Of a stretch of 64,000 nt of DNA, positions 50,931 through 61,789 are shown piece by piece. The notes under the pieces were generated by a model. It was not told where the DNA came from and did no database searches. It saw only the letters and a list, made by a program, of their open reading frames with translations. The DNA comes from Lycocorax pyrrhopterus obiensis. Its lineage: Eukaryota > Chordata > Aves > Passeriformes > Paradisaeidae. Position numbers and translations under genes: made by a program. Where the stretch lies: assembly GCA_014706295.1 (NCBI GenBank), contig JACSVZ010000022.1, forward strand, positions 4,234,830 through 4,298,829, in the 5' to 3' direction. Every line of letters starts with the position of its first letter. The first letter of the stretch is position 1.

Positions 50931-53900
50931 GCATCAGTCCCCGGGAGGAGCTTCTCGGAGTGTCCGGGTGGCCATCGTGTGGTGCCCCTTTCCCGCTGCC
51001 GCCTCCGAGTGCGGCCGGGAGGGAAGGGGGATACGCGAGGGGAGCCCCACTCCGAGCTGTTTTGGTTACTGTGCTCTGCCTTCGCTGCTCAAGGGCAGCT
51101 GATGTTGGTCGTAATGAAGTGTCCCAGCATTGCTGTGCTTGTCAGAGGCCAAGGCAAGGGTAGCAAATGGTCTTGGAGCAGTTTTGCAGCTTGGCTTTGT
51201 GTGGAGCCATTGGTAATGTCCGTATTTAGTAGCACTGTACGTGCCCGCCCTTGGTGAACTCTGGCGTGCCCAGCCCATGCTCTCGTGTCGCTTCCCACCG
51301 CACCTGGAGCACTGCCTCTGGCTCTGGGGCTCCCAACACGAGGCCAACAAGGAGCTGCTGGCACAAGGCCAGAGGCCACAGAGATGCTCTGAGGACTGGC
51401 GCTCCACTGCTCTGAGCCAGGCTGGGAGAGCTGGGGGTGCTCACCTGGAAAAGAGAAGGCTCCAGGGAGATCTCAGAGCCCCTTCCAGGGCCTAAAGAGG
51501 CTCCAGGAGAGCTGGAGAGGGACTTGGGACAAGGGATGGAGGGACAGGACACAGGGAATGGCTTCCCACTGCCAGAGGGCAGGGTTAAATGGGATATTGG
51601 GAAGAAATGTGAGGGTGGGGAGGCCCTGGCAGAGGTTGCCCAGAGAAGCTGTGGCTGCCCCTGGATCCCTGGAAGTGTCCAAGGCCAGGTTGGATGGGGC
51701 TTGGAGCAACCAACTAGACCATAGTGGAAGGTGCACCTGCCCATGACAGGGGAGTGGAATGAGATGTGCTTCCAACCCTTCTATGATTCTTTCTCCTGCT
51801 TTGGGAGCAAGGCCTTTCTCTCTCTTTAATGGCTTCTGGCGTCTTCTTGTTGCCACAGACAAACAGGGATTGTTCTCCCACTTGTGCTTCTCCTGACTTG
51901 AGCCCCTTTCCTGCTGCTGTGTTATGTTAAGGGAGAACAAGCCTCTTCTCTCCCCCTTCCCAGAGTGATCATGCTGTCAGTGGGAGAACAGTGCATGCAG
52001 ATGATTTATCAGTGCTTACGTGGTGAGGACTGTCCTGTGGGTCAGACGGATTGGGAAAAAGCTTATGGGATATATGTTGGTCTCATAATAATCCTGGTCT
52101 AAGTATTGAATCAACCAGAAGAATGAAGCATTAGGGGGTGTGCATGAAAAGTTATGGGGAAAGGTTTATGAAAACAAGTTTTTATTCTATTATTATTATT
52201 ATTATTATTATTACTTAATATTCTGGTTTCTCCCTGTATCAAGGGGGGGGGGGGAAGACAGGAGAGGAAAAAAAATCCTGAATTAATGTGTGTTTTTGAA
52301 AATGCTGTCCTTAGCATTTTGACAAGTTTGACACATGGTTTTATCTAAGGCTGCGTTTTAGGGTGGAGGCAGGGAAAAGGGACAGAACTCCTTGAGGAGA
52401 GTTGGCTATTTTCCTGTTCTGACAGTTTGGTGTTGTTAGCTGTTGGTAGAGGAAACACCCACCTAATCAGTCTTCAAACTTTCTGAGCGTGGGTTTTTTT
52501 GTTGTTTATTTGTTTGTTTTGGTTCATTTGAGTTTTTTTAGAATTACTCCTGTGCTTATTGCAAGTGCAAAGCTGAACTTATGTTTTCGGGGATTTCTCA
52601 GGGCTGTTAAGCTGTTTTCTTGGAACGATGGTCCAGAGACAGCAGTGGGTGGTAGGCAGTGGGCTCTTGGGAGTTGCTGCTGTGGGGACCGAGGAGTCTC
52701 ATGATGGCAAGGGGACTGGGTGCACAGGAAGTCCCTGGAACAAGAACAAAGCTTCTTGGGCATTTCTGGTGCTCCGAAGACCTAAGTCTGCCCCAGTTGC
52801 TCAGTAGGGATGATGTTCATTTTTAATTGGCAGGTCTGCCTTGTCCCATCAGGAAAGGTGATATTAAGCTGGGTCTTCAGCCTTTCCTAGGAATCAGCTG
52901 ACATTACCAAACCTAACCAAAAAAAGAGAGATGGCTGGATTTTTTGGGCTAGTTTGTCACTTTTTCTTTTGAGGAAATGTTCTGAACTGTTATGTTGAAA
53001 ACTTACTGTGGCATCTTACCATCTGTTTCTTTCTTTTTCAGGGTTGGTTAAAAACTTACGGCTACTTACTTCCATCTGACAGCCAAATGTCTGCCTTGCA
53101 GTCGGGAAAAGCTGTGCAGTCTGCAGTTGCCACTATGCAACAGTTTTATGGAATCCCAGTAACAGGAGTTTTGGACCAGACAACTATTGAGTAAGATTAA
53201 TATAGTCTACTTTTGTCTTTGTCTTTCTTAATGCATTGTCATATTTCCTAGATAATTATTCCAGATGCAAGAAGTTCTCAAAAGGGATAGATTTGCCTGA
53301 CTGACTGTACCAGAGAAGTCTTGATTATTAAAAGGTGTCTCTAACAAAAACATGTTGACAATTCCACTTTTTTTTTGCCAATAGTATTTTTTGTGAGTGT
53401 GAGGAGAAGCTCTTGTTACTGTTGTTCTTTGAACACAGATCCCCATTGCTGGTGCACAATCAAAGCGTGAATCCTGTGAGCTTCTGAAAGTGGAGGACAT
53501 CAAGGGTTTCATTTATTTCCATCTCTGTCTGAATTTAGGTTAAAATTCTGGCTCCAGAAATGGCTTCTAATCTATTTCTTAATTAATTGGATTTGTGTAT
53601 CTCCTTTGATGCTATTTGTGGAGATCCATCATTTGAACTGAAGTGACTTATTGTAGTCTGATGATGATAGTCAGGGCTACTTAGCTGCCCATAGTTGCCA
53701 TTTTTTGGACATTAGATGTTCTCTGCTGTATGTTGACTATGTGTTGTTGATCAGAGTTCTGGCAGCTCAGAAGCATTGGTGTGAATCACCAGGGCTGGAG
53801 GGACTTCGTTCTTTAGTCTTCTCTTCAATGTGGGCTGCTAAGGGTGATGTGGAAGTGGCTCCTTGTCTGGTTGCCTGGGTGTCATGTAGTGGCTGGATCC

Positions 53901-56900
53901 ATCTGCTGTTGGTCTGGGGAGCATCTGCTGACTGAAGCAGAATGCAGAGCGGGTTTTCCTAAGGCTTTATGGGGGGAAAAAGCATCTCATGGTGAGCAAA
54001 AAGAGAAAGCCCAATGGAACTTGCTTAGGCCCTGCCTAGTTGTCCCTTCCCCTTGCTACATTAGCAGACCCTTTCAGAGCATGCTCTGCCTGGTTCTTCA
54101 TCTCTCCTCTTAGGGCACACTGCTGGCAAAAGGGACACGGTAGTACAAAAGAAAGGGCTACAAAGTAACCAAATAATGTAAAGAGCAAAGGGGTTTGGTT
54201 TTATGCCTTCCAGACTGCAAGAAGAGGGAGAAACAGAAGAAATTAGTGAATTGGACAGGAGGGGATCATCCTGGCTGGGACTACCTCTCCAGTGAGCATA
54301 ACATTCCCTCCTTTAGCTCACAGGAAGAGCTCCTTGTTCTCCATTGAGGGACAGAGAAAATCCTGTTTGCTTTTCAAATGTGTTGAAAACAAAATGCTTT
54401 TTAAAGGTGGGAATTTTCCATCTGAGATCTCTTTGCCATTAATAACATGGTTTGTAGGTGAATGCCGAAGCAGAGCCATCAAGCAAGGCTCTCTGTGTGC
54501 AGTTGGTGTGTAGAAGCTTGGATTTGGGATGCTGATGATTTGGAAGGGGATGGGGAAAGAAGGGGCTGTGATATTGGGGTGCTAGTTTGGAAAGTTAAGG
54601 AGCTGCTTCTGCTGCCTTGTGGGTGACAGGGGAAAGGAGCAAACTGCATGTGGGAGTACCTGCTTTAGTAAGTAAAAGTTTTTCTGAAGGAAAGGAAGGT
54701 GTTGCCCACATTTTAGTGAGTTTGTATTTATGGGCAGGGGTTGGTCAGTGCATGAACACCCAAAGGCTGATGAGCGAAAAACCAGGATGGTTCCCTCTTC
54801 TGAAACTCAAGTCTCCAAAAGCTTGAGACCTCAGCTGCAGCCAAACTCTGGTGTGCTTTGGAGGCATGTTGGGTTGCTCTGCCTCCATCTGTCCTGAGTC
54901 AGTGGGTCCATATGTTGTGTGGCAGGGTGGAATTTGCCTAGAAGTTACATGAATGGAAAAAGAGGTCCAGACTGCTGTTAGCTGTGAGCCTGTCATTTGA
55001 GCTGGAGGGGCATCTATCTGCCTGGGCTGTGTTGGGCTGTCACTTCCTCAGACCTGGTTGTGGAAGCTGAGCGGAAGGAAAAGAGCTGGCAAGGCAGGCT
55101 GCCTCCGAGGGCTCTGAATTACTCAAGCATTTACTAAGCTGTTGTTTCAGTCTGTGGTATGAGTTTTGAGACTGCAATTATGAATTTCTCTGTCACGTCC
55201 ATCAGTGTCATAAGTTCTGTCTCTTTAAAGTGACTGTAAGAATCAGAGTTGTGCAGAGTAATTATTTTCTGTGGTTTCTTTGCTAGGCAACAAATTCTGC
55301 ATATTCTGCGTATTCTATTTACACTTACTATGGAAGCCTAAAGTTTCTCATCTCCTTTCCCACATGCCCTCAAATCCTGAGCTTGTTTTTTCCTCCAGGA
55401 TTGGTACCCGAGCATGTGGAAGCCACCATGCAGGTGCTGCTAGTGGGAGATGGAAAGAAGCACCACCACTGGTGATGCTTTTTGGTACCCCAAAGGAAAG
55501 TTGGGTGGGGGTCCATTCAGCAGAGGGTCTGTCTTGAGGCTATGTAGTTTCCTGTAAAGAGAGCAGGGAGAATATATAAAACAGCCTCTTCAGACCCTGC
55601 AACTGATGGTGCCTCAGCAAATTTTGTGTCTGCCTGCAGCTGGTGGGCTGAACTGTGGTTTTGCTGAGCAGCTGGGCAAGGATATAGTCCTGGAGCATGC
55701 TGGAGAGAAGGCACACTAGTGCTGTACAGAAGTGGTGATTTGTCTTTGTTGTGGTCAATCACATGGCCTTGGAGGGAACCAAGAAATGATCTTACTTGTA
55801 TTGGAAGTGTCTTGTGCTTTGTCTTGAGCCTGTTGTGCAGGTCTCTCACCTTGGGGTGCATCAGTGCTGTTTAAAGATGCCACTCCCACCAGCTCCAGAG
55901 TAGGGGATTGAGAGTGACAGCTTCCTCTCTTTAGGAGAGTCATGTGAAGGGCTTGGAGCCTGAGCTGGGGAAAGCAGCTGTATCTGGACAAGAACGGGAT
56001 GTCACTGCTTTTGGAAATTGCCTGTTTTCTGATGCCAAGCAGCTGGAGGAACGCAATAGTCTGTGCCTCAAGAGTGCCGAGTATAAATTTTGATGATCCA
56101 GTGTTCCCATTTAAAAAAATACGGAGGAGGGGAAGCAACCATAAGTATCTGAATCTTGCTTCAAGTAATTGTCTTTTGTTGTTTCTGATGTGATGATTTC
56201 CCCTGGAACACAGAGAGGGTTATCCAAACTGCTCAGTAGAGAATGACTGTCATAAAGCTCAGCTACAGATGATGAACAGCAGCAAGCTACAGCATTGTGG
56301 ATATTTTGCCACAGACCTGCCCTGCTGAGAGGAGGAGAGATGGCTGGATTTGTACCCTGGTCCATATGATCAGACCAGGGCCCATATGTCTGGGAAGTAA
56401 GTTGAATCAGGGAACTGACCCAGATAAACATTCTCAGTTTGACATTAGCTCAGGCTATCGACAGCTCGGGTACTGCTGAGCTCCAACCAGGTAGCTGGGC
56501 TCTGTTACTTGGCTTCAGACAGGCAGTAGCTGAGCTCTGGAACAAACAGTGGTAGAATATGGGGGTTCAGACAGGCCTAAGTGAAATGGGGTTGAGAGAG
56601 GAGTTAGGGGCCATGGATAGCATGAGTCTCCCAGCAGCTCTACCTTGGAAACTTTGGCTCAAGAAGTCCTTGAAGCCTCAGGTGCTGATATTGCAGCTTC
56701 CTCTGGAACAGCCGCATGCCCTGTGCCTGGAGCTGGCAAAGGGGCAGGGAATTTGACTGTTGGAGGGAATTCACTTTCTGTGGAGTCTCTGTGCAGCTCT
56801 GGCTTTGATAACAGGGGACTGAGCTGTGTGGGGGTGAATTCCTGTGGCCAGCTAGGCATAGGGCAAGTGTTGGGAACTTGGCAAGGTGTTCTTACAGGAA

Positions 56901-59900
56901 ACAGATGCTGAGGTGTGAGGTCCTGCTGATGTGTCAGCACTGCCCTGGACAGCCCCAGTGACTTCTCTACACATGTAGGCTGGTTTGGTAGTACTGCTGT
57001 GTTGGTTTTTTGTCTTCTAGATGATGCTAGTAAGGATAAAACAGAAGGCTTTTTTCTGACTATAGTCAGGGCCTGATGATGGTGATGTTCAGACTACTGG
57101 AGTTCCCATGAAGCTCAAGAGGTGAAAACCTGATTCACACTATGGCTTGTGTAGGGTTATAATAAAAACATTGTATCATAACCTATGAGTGGAATTTAAA
57201 AAAAACCCTGAAAACTCAGGAAATATCTGGGAGAATACAGATGACAGTAAGTGTGAGGTCTCTCTAGGAAAGTGCTAGAAGCAATGCAAAAGAGCACAAA
57301 TAAAGGACACTTGGAAAAACACAGTGTGTTCAGGTTGAATTGCTATTTCTAAAAGCAAATCTTAGATGTACTGCTTTTCTTTGAAGGTGGCAGCAGTTGT
57401 GTGGGCAAGACAGATCCAATTTCCACAGGTTGCCTGGATTTCTGAAAGATGTACAGTGCTGATAAATGTGAGGTGATGTAAGTGGGGAAGATCTGTGCTG
57501 CCTTTATATACACAGCTTGGGTTCTTGTCAGGTACAGTGCCATGTGTATAACAACTCTCATTTGCTCTGTTCTTGGTGGGAAGACGATGACAGATGACTG
57601 CACTGAAATTTATAAGCAACCAGAGTTACATATAGGAAGTGAAATCAGGAAAGGGCTGTGTGGCTGCCTGAGTTGGGAGCAGGTGTGTGTGTTCTGAAAG
57701 AATGTTCCGGTGAGGCACAGTGTTTCTCTGTCTGGTTGCTTTAAATTTAAAAGGTGTCCTGGCAAAAAGTCTTGTAAACCATCTACTGGTGATGGGAGAC
57801 TCTCCTGAATGTCTGGGCCTAATATTTTTTGGTGAATAAGATGTACATTGTTTAGGCACAAGCATGGACTGCTTGTCATTGGCTGGCTGCAGTTGATGGA
57901 GGAATGTCTGCATTTGGAGGCCAAAAGTTGTCCCCTGGGTGGCCAAGGATGTGGGAGAAACCTTACTGAGGAGGAGGGACAGAATTTGGTGTCCTGTGTG
58001 AGAAATGGGCCAGGACTGGCTACAATGCTTTTCTTGTGTGTAACGAGGCAGTGGCATGTCCTGCAAAGTGTTCTTAAGGGCTTTGTGTCACACTGGACAC
58101 TTGCCTTTGCCATCAGAGTAAGTGGGCCAAATGCATGAAATACCTGAAGAATTCCAGTGGCTGAGGCAGCACCTCAGGGAGGCTGTGGGCAGAGACTGCT
58201 TGTGTTATTCCTGGGCTCTGCTCTCCTGTCCTGGGCTGCACTGCAAAATCTTAAAGGACATGACTGGGGACCTCTGGAGACCAGTACCTGTAGTTCCTCA
58301 GTCTCTGTCCTTGTCTCCTTCTTCCCCAGATGCCACATGCAGTGATGGGCAGATTTGTTTTTCCATAAGCCACTTCTGGCTTTTCTGGAGTGTGCCCACA
58401 TGAGCAAGTATATTTTGAGGAACAGTCTATTTCTCCTTGATTCTCTGTCAGAGAATCATTGAGGTTGGAAGGAACGTCTTGAGATCATCTACTCCAACCC
58501 TCTGCTAAAACAGGGACATCTAGAGCAGGTTGCCCAGGATCATTTCCAGTTGGGTTTTGCACATCTCCAAAACCTCTCCAAGGATGGAGATTCTGCCACT
58601 TCTCTGGGCAACCTCTGCCAGTGTTTGACCACCCCCAAGCTTCTGCAAGAAAGAAAGAAAAGATCTGTCAAGGCTGGAGGTAAAGGAGGTAGGGAAGGAG
58701 AGTGGACTTCTCTGATAATATTGCCTGGATCCCTGTGCAAGGGACAGCATCCTTTGCTCTTCCAGTTCACTTGGCAATAGAGACTAGAGTTTCCTACGTC
58801 ATGAGTGACATCAAGAGTCAGGGATTATGGGGAGAACCTAATGGAATTTGGTGTGTGTGACCCAGAGACTGGAGGGATCTGTTCTGGTCATTCCAGGTGA
58901 AAGCCTTAGTTATTGTCTGGGAGGGTTGTGTTTGCACTTGTTCAGTTTTACCTAGTGAGGTATGAACTGGATTTTTTTTTTCAGTGGCACAGGAGCACTT
59001 TACCAAATGGAGAGTGGATCCAGTAGGTGATAGGTGAGTTTGATCCCAGGGCACACCTACCTGCAATTTTGATTTGGGTCTCTTGTGGCATTATCATCAT
59101 TAAGCTCTTGTCAAGCATAGGGGCTACCTGATCTGAAATCTGTGTTTCCAAAAGAAAAAATGAAGTGGTTTTGGTGTGCTGAGGTGTGTGGATTGCCAGC
59201 AGAGGTGGGGTGCACAGCCCTGCGCAAAGAGGATAAACCTGACAGAGGGAGGACTGAACCCTTCTTGGGGTCAGCACTGGCCATCTCTCAGAGGTCTTCC
59301 AGTCACCCCCTGAGTTCTGTGGAATCTTTTTTCCAAACTCTTTGTGTAGCTTGCTTTTTTTTTTTTTTTCCTTTACTTGCAGGTGGATGAAGAAGCCTCG
59401 GTGTGGAGTTCCGGATCATCCCCACCTACGTCGCAGCCGGAGGAAAAAGCGATATGCACTCACTGGCCAGAAGTGGAGACAGAAGCATATAACCTACAGG
59501 TACAGCCCCCTCCCTCCCCCTTTTTGATGGGGAAAAAATGGTCTGTACTTGTGTGGCATGCAGAATTTGTAAGCACTTTTAGATTGAAGCTGGATCCTCC
59601 CTGTAATGTCCAGCCCAGGCTTTCATTCTCAGAATGTGGTGGAGGAGAATACTTTCAGAGCACTGGAGTAACTGAAGAGTCTGTTATCAATTAGAAAATA
59701 ACTGACCAGTAAAGGCACCTAAATCCCAGCCATCAGTTGTGTAATTTTGGCAGGAAAATCTTAATAAAAGGCCCTTTTTCTTCCCTTAGAAATCTAAGGC
59801 TCTAGCCTTTAGATCGTGTGTCACCTTTAACAAACCGTTAAAGCAGAAGAAACATCACTGTTTGGGGATGAGATGCTTTCTCCTTCTACTGATTAGCAAC

Positions 59901-61789
59901 ATTTATTTTTGCAGAGGTTTTGCTTTTGCTCCTGTAGTAGAGCTCTTGCTTTTGTCTAGGCTTAGACCAGCTGAGGTTAGGCCAGTTGGAGTGAGCTACA
60001 GGTGTCAAGAGAGTGTTGCAGAGGGGCAGTAGTTTCCCAGAGACGTGTTCTGAGTCAGTCAGGCCATGAGCTTTTGAAAGGCAATTGCTGAAAGATGGCC
60101 AGTGGAGGTTTCTGGCAATAAGAATGTCACTTCAAACTAAAATTAACCCACCCTCTAGTTGAAATTACAGCCTTTTAAATTTTTTGGTGGGGGGGGGAAG
60201 GAGATTGCAAAGGAATGAAATTTAGGGATGTAGGCATTAGGGAGAAGATCTGGGTAAGACTAAGACAGAAAGAGAGTCTGTGGTGAAGAGGTAGAAATGT
60301 GGGTGACCAGTATGGGGAAAGTGCCAGAATGTGTAGGAAAGGACATGATGGTGTGAAGGGAAAGAGGATCAGGGACCGGGGCATTCTGTCGCTTCTGCCA
60401 AGAATTCTGAGAAAGAAGGAGGATGCTTCAAGTAACGGTGAGGGACTGCAGAGACTGGGAGGAGGGACTTGTTCTGGTGACTAGTTCAAAGCTTCTGCCA
60501 ATAATCATTACTTTAACTCAAATTGTAAAGGGACACCTCCTGTGTGCGAAGGTTTGAGAGTCAGATCCTTCTTCTAACCTTTTCTGGACCTCAGGGAAAA
60601 GTGGTATGGAATCATATAAATAAAATATGTCTTAAGCATATGCATAAGCAAGAGAAGCATATTGGCAGATGGCTGCACTGCTGCCTTTGTCAAACCAGTA
60701 GTTGTAGTGTGCGTTCCAGCGATGGATGTCTTGATTCACCACTGAATGTGTTACAGTGTGTTTACATCAAATTGAGCCAGCTTCATTAAAGACTGAAAAT
60801 TGTTCCCATGACATAGATTTTTCATATTCCCTAGGTCAAGTTTTAATAGATCGTGAGGCTATTGTATGCACACACACAAAACACCTCATGAACAGCGTTT
60901 TTAAGATAAAGTTTAGAGTTATGGGAAATTTATGTGCAGTTAAATGCCCCTTACTCTCCCCAAACTCTGTATCTTTAGCTGTCTTGGACTGGGCTGCACA
61001 GAACTGGCAGATCCATCACTCTTATGAGCTCTAAAATATTTTAAGTAGTTCGGAGAATGAAGCAGGTCGTATAAGTAAGGTTGTGTAGTTTACCGGAAGT
61101 TTGTTTCTCAAAATGAGTTTTAGTGGTCAGGTTTTTTTCATGTAGTAGATTCCATCTTAGCATAACTTCAGACAAAATCTGAAGTAATTTACATTTTTTA
61201 AAAAATTACTCAGCTGTCTACACCCAGATTTGAAAGGTTGCCAGGTTTTTAGGAAGTGATCCAAAATCAACCAAAGCATTATGAAGATTCTTGTTAATAA
61301 ATGTAGACTTCAGATCAGGCTGGTAGTTTTGTTGGTAACTTTCTTTGTAACAGCAAAACTTTGCATGCACAGAGTAGTGTCTGCAAAAAACTTCCCTTTG
61401 GAAGTTGAAACTGTGTGGCTATATATTGGTAAGTGTCAAATGTATTCTGCAAATTGAAACATCCCTTCTTTCTCATTCCCACAGTGTACACAACTACACC
61501 CCCAAGGTTGGCGAGATTGATACAAGGAGAGCCATTCGTCAGGCCTTTGATGTTTGGCAGAGAGTGACACCACTTACCTTTGAAGAAGTCCCTTACCATG
61601 AAATTAAAAATGACAGAAAGGAGGCAGATATTATGATATTTTTTGCTTCTGGTTTCCATGGAGACAGTTCTCCGTTTGATGGAGAAGGTGGATTCCTGGC
61701 TCACGCTTACTTTCCTGGACCGGGAATTGGAGGAGACACTCACTTTGACTCAGATGAGCCATGGACCCTGGGAAATTCTAATCATGATG
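50577..61789 (+). CDS. MMP24: MMP24 (MT5-MMP), exons 1-4
   Basis: A membrane-type matrix metalloproteinase that acts at the cell surface, notably in neural tissue, where it cleaves N-cadherin and amyloid precursor protein (family knowledge). Exons 50577-50675, 53042-53190, 59383-59499 and 61485-61789 join in phase, giving about 223 residues. In order: signal peptide (about 1-27), a peptidoglycan-binding-like prodomain ('[20 protein letters not shown]'), the cysteine switch 'PRCGVPD', a furin-type site 'RRSRRKKR' before 'YALTG', and the start of the catalytic domain with structural zinc and calcium ligands ('[20 protein letters not shown]', '[12 protein letters not shown]'). The HExxH catalytic site, hemopexin repeats and membrane anchor lie beyond the right edge. 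Divergence from MMP16 at '[13 protein letters not shown]' supports MMP24. Confidence 0.95.
51225..51790 (+). mobile_element. CR1 LINE 3' end
   Basis: A CR1 3' segment in MMP24 intron 1 with 'ggagcactgcctctggctct', the 'ggaggccctggcagaggttg' phrase and the terminal 'cttccaacccttctatgatt'. Confidence 0.88.
52187..52213. repeat. (TTA)n microsatellite
   Basis: About nine ATT/TTA units, followed 30 bp later by a poly-G run (52243-52253). Confidence 0.9.
53042..53190 (+). CDS. MMP24: MMP24 exon 2 (prodomain)
   Basis: 149 bp encoding '[20 protein letters not shown]' through '[19 protein letters not shown]'. The acceptor is 'ctttttcag' and the donor 'attga|gtaaga'. Confidence 0.96.
53191..59382 (+). 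other. MMP24 intron 2
   Basis: A 6.2-kb intron. Apart from a CR1 fragment at 58.45-58.66 kb I recognise no gene or element. Short open frames lack family resemblance. Confidence 0.75.
58445..58660 (-). mobile_element. CR1 LINE 3' fragment, minus orientation
   Basis: CR1 tail read antisense: 'agaatcattgaggttggaag', 'ctagagcaggttgcccagg' and 'tctctgggcaacctctgcca'. Confidence 0.85.
59383..59499 (+). CDS. MMP24: MMP24 exon 3 (cysteine switch and furin site)
   Basis: 117 bp encoding '[20 protein letters not shown]' then '[18 protein letters not shown]'. The Cys of PRCGVPD keeps the zymogen latent. The basic run before YALTG is the proprotein-convertase site. Confidence 0.97.
59500..61484 (+). 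other. MMP24 intron 3
   Basis: Intronic sequence with a poly-G run at 60188-60196. Nothing else recognised. Confidence 0.75.
61485..61789 (+). CDS. MMP24: MMP24 exon 4 (catalytic domain, first part)
   Basis: 305 bp encoding '[20 protein letters not shown]' to '[10 protein letters not shown]'. The acceptor is 'attcccacag' and the donor 'gatg|gtaaga'. It carries the structural zinc His and Asp ligands and calcium-site Gly residues. Confidence 0.97.

Larger units (their letters stand above)
50676..53041 (+). other. MMP24 intron 1
   Basis: Holds one CR1 copy and a (TTA)n microsatellite, listed separately. Nothing else recognised. Confidence 0.8.

Noticed and set aside
50276..51163. 295-codon plus-strand open frame over the MMP24 promoter
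   Set aside because: It is out of frame with MMP24 exon 1 and consists of CpG-island translation (Ala/Pro/Arg/Gly).
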